Shown: one piece after another, positions 1 to 5,328 of the stretch
Layout of the letters: the number at the start of each line of letters is the position of its first letter
Numbering within the stretch: position 1 is the stretch's first letter
Origin: Candidatus Zixiibacteriota bacterium
Lineage (GTDB): Bacteria > Zixibacteria > MSB-5A5 > GN15 > PGXB01
Length of the DNA: 7,011 bases
Direction: 5' to 3'
Assembly: GCA_020345705.1 (NCBI GenBank)
Contig: CP070766.1
Coordinates: 754,609-761,619 of the forward strand
Translations under genes and position numbers: made by a program
Notes under the pieces: generated by a model
Database searches by the model: none
The model's input: only the letters and a program-made list of their open reading frames with translations
Told to the model about the DNA's origin: nothing

Positions 1-207
1 CGAAATATCGGCCCCGGTTGCCCGGACGCACTCGCTGGCCGTGTCGAATACCGGCCTGTTCTCGATCATCTGCCCGCCCTTGCCGGGCGTCACACCGCCG
101 ATGATATTGGTGCCGTACTCCAGCATGCGCTTCGTGTGAAACTGCCCGGCCCGGCCGGTTATGCCCTGCACCATAACTTTTGAGTTCTTATCAACCAGAA
201 TAGCCAT
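1..207 (-). CDS. sucD: Succinyl-CoA synthetase alpha subunit, N-terminal 69 codons (cut by window edge)
   Basis: The 69 residues seen begin MAILVDKNSKVMVQGITG and continue with RAGQFHTKRMLEYGT and GGVTPGKGG, the classic N-terminal CoA-binding Rossmann region of the SCS alpha subunit. In the family this subunit binds CoA and carries the histidine that is phosphorylated during the reaction succinyl-CoA + NDP + Pi = succinate + CoA + NTP in the cytoplasm; that histidine lies beyond the window. The ATG overlaps the TGA stop of sucC by one base (TGATG), so the two subunits are almost certainly translationally coupled and made in equal amounts. The start is further supported by alignment of the N-terminus with known SucD proteins, remembered not searched. 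The rest of the gene lies off the left edge, so nothing can be said about its C-terminal half or what follows it. Confidence 0.96.
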   Translation of the reverse strand, partial: MAILVDKNSKVMVQGITGRAGQFHTKRMLEYGTNIIGGVTPGKGGQMIENRPVFDTASECVRATGADIS

Positions 208-1406
208 CACTTACCCCCCTCTGCCGTCTTCGCCAGCTCCACCGCCCGCTTGGCGATCTCTTCAATCGGCGTCTCGATACCGTGAAATTCGAAATCCTTG
301 AACAACTCCGGGTTTTCGTTTTTTGCATCGTCGAAGAGCCTGACCCCTTCCTGCCAGACGTTGCCCGTCATACGAGTCACCATCGGCTTCGAGAGACCGT
401 GCTCTTTGAGAAACATGATGACCCCCTTGGCGAAATCGTCGCAGCGCGAAATCCCGCCGAAACGGGCCCCGAAAATCGCCTTGACGTTCGGGTTCTCATC
501 CAGCAAAACAAGCATCTTAGCCAGCCTTTCCGGCGAAGGCCCACCCCCGGAATCCATGAAGTTGGCCGGTTGGCCGCCGTAATAATGTACGAAATCGTTT
601 CCCATGATGCCGAATCCGGCCCCGCCGGGGAACATACCGACGTTGCCGTCAAGGTCAAGATACGGTATTTCCCACTCCGTGGCCTGTTGTTCGCGAGGCG
701 TCATCTCCCCTTCCTCGTGCCTTTTTTCAATTCCCATCTCGGCCAGTTCCGGATGACGGAAAAGAGCGTCGTCATCAATCGAGACACGGCTGTCCGCCGC
801 GATGAGCTTATCACCCTCAGTCAGTACGAGCGGATTAATTTCAGCCATCTTGGCATCATACTTTCTAAACAGGTCAAACAGTCCCAGGATGATCGTGGCC
901 GCATCCTTGACATGCCGGGACTCAAGACCGACTTTTTTGGCGATCTCGACTGCCTGGAAAGTGTACATCTCCTCGTCAATATCGAATGACTCACGGACGA
1001 TTTTCTCGGGGGATTTTTCGGCGGTTTCTTCGATGTCGACCCCGCCCGCCGCCGATGCAATCACGACCAGCTTGTAGTTAAGCCTGTCGACCGTGACCCC
1101 GAGATAGAATTCCTGCTTGATGTCAAGTTTCGGTTCTACCAGAAGCTTTTCGACCGGGAAGCCTTTGATGGTCAGAGCAAAGAGCTTCTGCGCCACACTT
1201 TTGGCATCGCTTGGATTGTCAACGACTTTGATTCCTCCGGCCTTGCCCCGCCCGCCGGTCAGCACCTGCGATTTAAGCACAATCGGCCGGCTCCATTCGG
1301 TGGCGATTTTCTCCACCTCGGCCGGCGACACAGCCAGCGTTCCCTCCGGGATGGGGATTTCGAGCTTCGCAAAAAGCTCTTTTCCTTCATACTCGTATAA
1401 TCTCAT
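207..1406 (-). CDS. sucC: Succinyl-CoA synthetase (ADP/GDP-forming) beta subunit, divergent
   Basis: This is the nucleotide-binding beta subunit of SCS, 399 residues against about 388 in E. coli. The N-terminal ATP-grasp domain shows YEYEGKELF at 4-12, GGRGKAGG at 51-58, AGGVDIEE near 120-127, EINP at 189-192 and AADS at 203-206, so the metal-binding Asn (N191) and Asp (D205) are present. The C-terminal ligase domain has GGQPANFMDSGGG at 277-289 and FGGISRCDDFAKG at 316-328. Several usually invariant stretches differ: GGAGFGI replaces NGAGLAM (261-267), GGISRC replaces GGIVRC, and TRMTGNV (344-350) stands where RLEGTN or RLEGNN is usual; the C-terminus is also longer. Function as SCS is strongly supported by the adjoining sucD, but another acid (for example malate or citrate) as substrate cannot be excluded. 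The ATG is preceded by AAGGAA five bases upstream. A separate promoter is likely, because a terminator lies between it and sdhB. Confidence 0.95.
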   Translation of the reverse strand: MRLYEYEGKELFAKLEIPIPEGTLAVSPAEVEKIATEWSRPIVLKSQVLTGGRGKAGGIKVVDNPSDAKSVAQKLFALTIKGFPVEKLLVEPKLDIKQEFYLGVTVDRLNYKLVVIASAAGGVDIEETAEKSPEKIVRESFDIDEEMYTFQAVEIAKKVGLESRHVKDAATIILGLFDLFRKYDAKMAEINPLVLTEGDKLIAADSRVSIDDDALFRHPELAEMGIEKRHEEGEMTPREQQATEWEIPYLDLDGNVGMFPGGAGFGIMGNDFVHYYGGQPANFMDSGGGPSPERLAKMLVLLDENPNVKAIFGARFGGISRCDDFAKGVIMFLKEHGLSKPMVTRMTGNVWQEGVRLFDDAKNENPELFKDFEFHGIETPIEEIAKRAVELAKTAEGGK

Positions 1407-1410
1407 AGAA

Positions 1411-1428
1411 TTCCTTCAGATTATGAAG
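1411..1428 (-). promoter_or_regulatory. sucC ribosome-binding site inside a small hairpin
   Basis: On the minus strand the leader reads CTTCA-TAATC-TGAAG followed by GAATTCT and the ATG. The five-base arms (1424-1428 and 1414-1418) are perfectly complementary around a five-base loop, and the 3' arm contains part of the Shine-Dalgarno sequence AAGGAA (1411-1416). The ribosome-binding site is clear; the hairpin is short and AU-rich, so a regulatory effect is only a possibility. Confidence 0.5.
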
Positions 1429-1447
1429 AGTTCTTTTTTGAACACAT

Positions 1448-1476
1448 CAAATAAAGCCCCCGCCCTCAAAAGTCAA
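1448..1476 (-). promoter_or_regulatory. Putative sigma70-type promoter of sucCD
   Basis: On the minus strand TTGACT (1476-1471, five of six consensus bases) is followed 17 bases later by TATTTG (1453-1448, three of six). Transcription would begin near 1441 and give a leader of about 35 bases before the sucC ATG. The location fits: a terminator-like hairpin upstream separates sucC from the sdh operon, so sucCD needs its own start. The -10 match is weak and the call rests on spacing and position. The remaining part of the 307-base gap between sdhB and sucC (about 1480-1600) shows no credible reading frame, only a short GAAAT-CTT-ATTTC inverted repeat at 1528-1540. Confidence 0.45.
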
Positions 1477-1603
1477 CCTTTATCGGACTCGCCGTCTCCC
1501 GATGCAACGATTCCCTCTATAAAACAAGAAATCTTATTTCAGAAATTCCATAAGGCCCGCATCGTAAGTGTGTCCACCCGAGACGAGAGACCCGATTGAC
1601 CGG

Positions 1604-1638
1604 AATAAGAAAGTCAGGACCGCAAAGGGCCCTGACTT
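1604..1638 (-). terminator. Rho-independent terminator of the sdhACDB operon
   Basis: In the minus-strand transcript AAGTCAGG (1638-1631) can pair perfectly with CCTGACTT (1618-1611) around a 12-base loop in which two further G-C pairs are possible after a mismatch. The stem is followed at once by TCTTATT, so the RNA ends in a U-rich run (UUUCUUAUU). It sits about 75 bases after the sdhB stop codon and before the sucC promoter. The U tract is interrupted by a C and an A, so some read-through into sucC is possible. Confidence 0.7.
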
Positions 1639-1668
1639 GCATTTTCAAGGTTCTTCGTCGAATGTCTC

Positions 1669-1683
1669 TCCGCCTGCGGCGGA
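1669..1683. repeat. Perfect GC-rich palindromic hairpin TCCGCC-TGC-GGCGGA
   Basis: Six-base arms (1669-1674 and 1678-1683) are exactly complementary around a three-base loop, in the stretch between the sdhB stop and the terminator. It has no U tract and so is not a terminator by itself. Small GC-rich palindromes of this kind often occur as dispersed REP-like elements or as mRNA 3'-end protectors. Only one copy is in this window, so repeat status is unproven. Confidence 0.5.
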
Positions 1684-1713
1684 TCGGAACCTGACCGACA
1701 AGAGCTGCTTGCG

Positions 1714-2547
1714 CTACACCGTAAACGGCGGGGCGTCCGGAACTTCCGGTTTGCGCTCAGCATGCTCCGGCTTGCCCAGCGGTCCACCCGGTTTCTGCCA
1801 CTTTTTCAGATGGAAGTACTCCAGCACCAATTGACGCTTCATAAGCTGAATCGCCCGTGCCGGATCGACACCCTTCGGACAGACATTCGAGCACTCTCCT
1901 GCATAGTGACACCTGAAAGCACCATGAGCACTTCCGACGATTTCCTTGCGCAGGGCGAAACCGCCGTCACGAGTATCGGTGCTGAATCGATACCCTTGAG
2001 GAATCGCCTGTGGCCCGAGATATTCCGGATCGGTTGCCAGCGTCGGACAGGCCGCCATACAGCACCCGCACTTAATGCAGTATGTAAACTGGAGATAATT
2101 CAGCAGCTCATCCGGATGCTGGTAGAGCTCACCCGACGGATTTAACATTTCCTCTTTGTCTTCTCGCAGGATGTACGGCCTGATGTCCCGGTGCTTGGAG
2201 AACAGCGACGTCAGATCGGGAACCAAATCCTTGATGATCTCGAAATTGGGCAGAGACGCCAGCGTCAGCCGGCTTTTCGTAAGGTGAAGAATCTGCGTGT
2301 TGCATGCCAGTGTCGGTGTGCCGTTAATAAGCATCCCGCATGACCCACAGACACCCATCCGGCAGGAATATCTTATGCACAATGACGGGTCCTGAGTCTG
2401 CTTGATCCGATGCAGGCCGTCGAGCACCGTCATGCCCGGTTCGACATGCAACGTGAACTCCTGCCAGAACGGTTTGGCGTCTTTCTCGGGTACGTAGCGG
2501 CGTATGTAAAAGGCAATGTCGGTTTCTTTTTGTTCTATATCAGTCAT
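1714..2547 (-). CDS. sdhB: Succinate dehydrogenase/fumarate reductase iron-sulfur subunit
   Basis: This subunit passes electrons between the flavoprotein and the membrane quinone site through three Fe-S clusters on the cytoplasmic face. The plant-type ferredoxin domain has CRMGVCGSC plus a distal Cys: C62, C67, C70 and C82 hold the [2Fe-2S] cluster. The C-terminal domain has CIKCGCCMAACP at 157-168 and CHYAGECSNVCP at 213-224. By family pattern C157, C160, C163 and C223 bind the [4Fe-4S] cluster, and C167, C213 and C219 the [3Fe-4S] cluster. This is the ordinary complex II arrangement, not the SdhE-type with an added cysteine-rich subunit. The protein is 277 residues, longer than the roughly 240 of E. 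coli, because of a proline- and charge-rich tail after about residue 245. The ATG follows GAGGAG, which overlaps the sdhD TGA; the gap is 13 bases. It is the last gene of the operon. Confidence 0.97.
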   Translation of the reverse strand: MTDIEQKETDIAFYIRRYVPEKDAKPFWQEFTLHVEPGMTVLDGLHRIKQTQDPSLCIRYSCRMGVCGSCGMLINGTPTLACNTQILHLTKSRLTLASLPNFEIIKDLVPDLTSLFSKHRDIRPYILREDKEEMLNPSGELYQHPDELLNYLQFTYCIKCGCCMAACPTLATDPEYLGPQAIPQGYRFSTDTRDGGFALRKEIVGSAHGAFRCHYAGECSNVCPKGVDPARAIQLMKRQLVLEYFHLKKWQKPGGPLGKPEHAERKPEVPDAPPFTV

Positions 2548-2560
2548 ATCGCCTATCTCC

Positions 2561-2935
2561 TCATATAACCTGTGCCACTGTTTGAAACTTGATGGCCGCC
2601 CAGGTTCCGATCACAAAAAGGCCCAGGCCGACAACGACGAACAGGACATTGATGAACTTTTGCGTACCTCTCTTGAGTCCGAGCTCGAATAGAATTGTCC
2701 GAAAACCGTACAAACCGTGATAAAGAGCGATACCGAGCAGGGCAATATAGAAGACGGCGTATATCACCAGTTTGCCGCGGGCGGCGACGTTCGCCCACTC
2801 GATGGCTTCCCCTCCGAACGGATTGAAAAGCCCGAGAATCGTGTTCAGATGCATCGTTATCATGTGGAGCCCGAGCAGGACCAGAATTATCACCCCTGCA
2901 AACATATGCCACGTCCAATATTTCGTTTCTTTCAT
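2561..2935 (-). CDS. sdhD: Complex II membrane anchor/cytochrome b subunit, SdhD-like
   Basis: This is a 124-residue protein with three predicted membrane helices (about 12-31, 55-78 and 97-117), the usual size and topology of a complex II anchor. Helix 2 ends in YHGLYGFRTILFELG (72-86), the haem-ligand region of the family, with H73 as the likely ligand; further histidines are H10, H24 and H29 in or near helix 1. The same YHxxxGxRxxxxELG pattern occurs in the preceding gene, so the two anchors look like divergent relatives. The pair would bury the quinone site and haem b and bind SdhAB to the membrane. The ATG lies nine bases after an AGGAGG that overlaps the TAG stop of sdhC, which points to coupled translation. 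Sequence similarity between anchors is low in general, so the name SdhD reflects position and the presence of a clearer SdhC next door. Confidence 0.85.
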   Translation of the reverse strand: MKETKYWTWHMFAGVIILVLLGLHMITMHLNTILGLFNPFGGEAIEWANVAARGKLVIYAVFYIALLGIALYHGLYGFRTILFELGLKRGTQKFINVLFVVVGLGLFVIGTWAAIKFQTVAQVI

Positions 2936-2944
2936 AACAACCTC

Positions 2945-3385
2945 CTAATGGGACAGCCCCAGAAACTGGTATCCGCCGGCGACAACCAGGACGACGACGA
3001 CAATCATCGCCACCACCATCAGCGGTCGCTGCACGTTTACGGACGACCTGTAAGGATACACCGGCTCCTCGGCTTTGCCGACCGCGAAACCGAGCTCTAT
3101 CAGGACCAACCTCAAGCCGTTGATGGCATGATACGCAAAGGCCAGATAGACAAGAAACTCGCCGACCCGGAACACCGGCCCGCCGACAATGCCCATCCAC
3201 CTTTCCCACGCCTCCATGCCAAAGGCGCGCGAGGACGTGACCAGGATGTGCAACAGAAAATATGCCAGCAATCCCAGGCCGGACAGTCGGTGCAGAGTAT
3301 AGAGATAGCGTTCCACTCCCCACCGGCCACCGCCGAGCCATCCTGTCAGCCCCAGTCTATTTGGATATTTCTTCGAATCCGTCAT
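2945..3385 (-). CDS. sdhC: Complex II cytochrome b subunit, SdhC-like
   Basis: With the start chosen here the protein has 146 residues and three membrane helices (about 34-51, 72-98 and 120-141). LHRLSG at 31-36 matches the SdhC HRxSG quinone-site motif, and AYHAINGLRLVLIELG at 84-99 matches the haem-ligand helix, with H86 equivalent to E. coli SdhC H84. H46 in helix 1 is an extra histidine inside the membrane. I chose the ATG at 3385 because it lies 11 bases after the sdhA stop with GAGGGT about seven bases upstream; an in-frame ATG at 3424 would overlap sdhA by 28 bases, has no such site and adds 13 residues unlike the family. The gene lies second in the operon, directly after the flavoprotein gene, rather than at the front as in most sdhCDAB operons. 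Confidence 0.9.
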   Translation of the reverse strand: MTDSKKYPNRLGLTGWLGGGRWGVERYLYTLHRLSGLGLLAYFLLHILVTSSRAFGMEAWERWMGIVGGPVFRVGEFLVYLAFAYHAINGLRLVLIELGFAVGKAEEPVYPYRSSVNVQRPLMVVAMIVVVVLVVAGGYQFLGLSH

Positions 3386-3396
3386 AAAATTACCCT

Positions 3397-5109
3397 CTAA
3401 TATTTCCTCTCCACTGGTTTCCACTTAGTGATGGTTACATCTTTATAATCCAGCTTCGGTCCGTCATCGGTGAATCTGACCAGCGTGTGCTTGAGCCACT
3501 TGTCGTCATCCCGGGTAGTGAAATCACGTCTGGCGTGGGCCCCACGCGATTCCTCACGAGCCAGGGCGGATACAATCATGGCCTCGGACAGCAGCAGCAG
3601 GTTCTCCAGCTCAAGGGCATTCACCAGGTTGGAATTATAGATGCGGCCTTTATCTTCAATTTTCACATTCTTGAATCGTTTTTTCAGCTCGCGGACTTTA
3701 TCCAGTCCCGCCGACATCTCCTGACCGTCGCGAAAAACACCCATATGAAAATCCATAACCTGTCTTAATTCTTCCTTCAGTTGGTACGGATTCTCATTGC
3801 CTTCACTTTCCATCAGGTCATGGAAGATTCTTTTCTCCTCGGCCTTGGCCCGATCCTCAGGGACATCCGGCATCTTCGGATTCGTGCCGAGGTACTTCAG
3901 AATCTCGGCGCCGGTGATACCGCCCCAGACAAGGCATTCGGCAGTCGAGTTGGCGCCCAGGCGGTTGGCACCGTGCATCGAAGTGCACGCGACCTCTCCG
4001 GCCACCCAGACGTTGTCCATTTTGGTCTTGCCGTCGATGTCGGCCTCAATACCGCCCATCGAATAGTGGGCCACGGGACGGATAGGAATCATCTCCTTAA
4101 TGGGATCCAGACCCAAAAACTTCATTGTCACCTCACGGATCAGCGGTAGGCGGTGAAGGATTTTGTCCGCGCCCAGATGAGTCAGGTCAAGATGAACATA
4201 ATCCAGACCCTTTGGCCCGGTGAATCCGCGACCCTCAATTAATTCCATAGTCTCTGCCCGGGATACAATGTCGCGAGGGGCCACTTCCATTTTGGAGGCG
4301 GCATATTTTTCCATGAAGCGATCGCCGTTTTTGTTCCGCAGGTAACCGCCCTCTCCGCGACATCCCTCGGTCATCAATATCCCCGACGGCACCAGCCCGG
4401 TCGGATGAAATTGCAGAAATTCCGTATCCTCCAGCGGCAACCCGGCGCGGTATGCCATCGCCTGTCCGTCACCCGTGACCGTCTGCGAATAGGTGGTGAA
4501 TCCGTAAAGATTGCCCAGACCGCCGGAAGCTATCAGAAGAGCTTTGCCCCTGAGCACCTGAAACTCACCCGTGGCCATGTCTATTATCGTCAGACCGCAG
4601 AAGCGGCCGCCTTCGGCAATGATGGACGTCGCGAAAACCTCGTCATAGCGTGTGAAATTCTGATACCGAATCAGGTGGTCATACAAAGCCTGCATCTCGA
4701 AGAATCCGGTCTTATCCGCCGCCATCGTCGCCCGCGGATAACTGTGACCGCCAAAAGGCCGCTGCAAAATCCTGCCGTCATCTCTCCTTGACCACGGCAG
4801 GCCCCAGTGGTCAAGAAGCAGCAGCTCCATCGGCGATGTTTCGACAAACCGATAGACAACATCCTGGTCGGCCAGGAAGTCGGAGCCTTTGACCGTGTCC
4901 CAGGCGTGCAGGTCGTAACTGTCGCCCTCCTCCTCTCGAAGCACGGCCGCCGGTCCCCCTTCGGCGCAGACCGAATGGGCGCGATTCAACTGGACCTTGG
5001 AAACCAGTCCAACGTTCACTTTGCCGTCGGACTTGCGCGATATCTCCACCGCCGCGCGAAGACCCGCCAAACCGGCACCCAGGATGATTACATCATGGTC
5101 AATTATCAT
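3397..5109 (-). CDS. sdhA: Succinate dehydrogenase/fumarate reductase flavoprotein subunit
   Basis: This 570-residue protein carries FAD and the dicarboxylate site of complex II. It shows the Rossmann motif GAGLAGLRAA (11-20), the covalent-FAD histidine H45 in RAHSVCAEGG, FLQFHPTGL (231-239, H235), TEGCRGEGGYL (247-257), the catalytic arginine R279 in VAPRDIVSR, RPVAHYSMGG (344-353, H348), HGANRLGANST (379-389, R383) and ESRGAHARRDF (520-530). All catalytic positions are intact. Much of the sequence recalls E. coli FrdA more than SdhA: Glu50 after the FAD histidine (Gln in E. coli SdhA), WGLPWSRRDDG, ADKTGF, IKEMIPIRPVAHYSMGG, and the end LDYKDVTITKWKP. The direction of catalysis, succinate oxidation or fumarate reduction, therefore stays open. 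The ATG follows GAGG at seven bases. It is the first gene of a tight sdhA-C-D-B operon. The name frdA would also be defensible. Confidence 0.97.
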   Translation of the reverse strand: MIIDHDVIILGAGLAGLRAAVEISRKSDGKVNVGLVSKVQLNRAHSVCAEGGPAAVLREEEGDSYDLHAWDTVKGSDFLADQDVVYRFVETSPMELLLLDHWGLPWSRRDDGRILQRPFGGHSYPRATMAADKTGFFEMQALYDHLIRYQNFTRYDEVFATSIIAEGGRFCGLTIIDMATGEFQVLRGKALLIASGGLGNLYGFTTYSQTVTGDGQAMAYRAGLPLEDTEFLQFHPTGLVPSGILMTEGCRGEGGYLRNKNGDRFMEKYAASKMEVAPRDIVSRAETMELIEGRGFTGPKGLDYVHLDLTHLGADKILHRLPLIREVTMKFLGLDPIKEMIPIRPVAHYSMGGIEADIDGKTKMDNVWVAGEVACTSMHGANRLGANSTAECLVWGGITGAEILKYLGTNPKMPDVPEDRAKAEEKRIFHDLMESEGNENPYQLKEELRQVMDFHMGVFRDGQEMSAGLDKVRELKKRFKNVKIEDKGRIYNSNLVNALELENLLLLSEAMIVSALAREESRGAHARRDFTTRDDDKWLKHTLVRFTDDGPKLDYKDVTITKWKPVERKY

Positions 5110-5184
5110 ATGCTACCTCATTTTACTTACATCTTTCCGCACGTAGTGCACAAGAATATAGCCTTGTTAGAGAAACATTTGCCC

Positions 5185-5213
5185 AATAGAATACTTTTCC
5201 TCCCGATTGTCAA
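5185..5213 (-). promoter_or_regulatory. Putative sigma70-type promoter of the sdhACDB operon
   Basis: On the minus strand a perfect TTGACA (5213-5208) is followed after 17 bases by TCTATT (5190-5185, four of six consensus bases); an alternative -10, TATTCT, sits only 14 bases away and is less likely. Transcription would start near 5178 and leave a leader of about 70 bases before the sdhA ATG. That leader contains a small dyad GCAC-GTA-GTGC at 5139-5149. The 219-base gap between sdhA and the upstream gene contains no credible coding frame. Confidence 0.55.
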
Positions 5214-5253
5214 GGACTTTTATGGAAACGGATCATGCAGAAATAGCGTTTAT

Positions 5254-5278
5254 GGACAAACAATGACTAAAATTGTCC
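5254..5278. repeat. 25-base dyad GGACAA-N13-TTGTCC upstream of the sdh promoter
   Basis: Six-base arms (5254-5259 and 5273-5278) are exact inverted repeats with centres 19 bases apart, close to two helical turns. A second, inner dyad CAAT-N7-ATTG overlaps it (5261-5275). It lies about 75-100 bases upstream of the predicted sdh start site, a place where an activator or repressor could bind. No regulator family is recognised from the half-site, and a chance match is possible in such a short repeat. Confidence 0.3.
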
Positions 5279-5302
5279 GCTTAGAGCCTGGTTTCCCCCG
5301 CC

Positions 5303-5319
5303 CCGGGCCGGCGGCCCGG
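5303..5319 (-). terminator. GC-rich hairpin just after the MBL-fold gene (possible terminator, no U tract)
   Basis: CCGGGCC-GGC-GGCCCGG forms a perfect seven-pair stem with a three-base loop, all G or C, beginning ten bases after the stop codon of the upstream gene. In the minus-strand transcript it is followed by a G-rich stretch, not by uridines, so classic intrinsic termination is not supported. It may instead stabilise the mRNA 3' end or cause pausing. Confidence 0.4.
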
Positions 5320-5328
5320 TCAGGTAGA

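Noticed and set aside
282..989. Long open frame (235 codons) on the plus strand opposite sucC
   Set aside because: It lies wholly antisense to a conserved gene, has no family resemblance and arises from codon bias in sucC.
1571..1593. Direct repeat CCCGA separated by GACGAGAGA
   Set aside because: It is a single five-base repeat with no array; too short to be meaningful.
1117..1599. Open frame of 160 codons on the plus strand from within sucC into the sdhB-sucC gap
   Set aside because: Most of it is antisense to sucC, and the part in the gap crosses the predicted sucC promoter. Its Ser/Pro-rich composition looks like a shadow.
2553..3341. Open frame of 262 codons on the minus strand across sdhC and sdhD
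   Set aside because: It is a shifted-frame shadow rich in Arg, Gly and Ser. The two membrane proteins in the other frames have clear motifs and ribosome-binding sites.
2717..3400. Open frame of 227 codons on the plus strand opposite sdhC and sdhD
   Set aside because: It is low-complexity, His/Gln/Asp-rich and antisense to two recognised genes.
3386..3424. Upstream in-frame ATG for sdhC that would add 13 residues
   Set aside because: It overlaps the end of sdhA, lacks a good ribosome-binding site and extends beyond the usual SdhC N-terminus.
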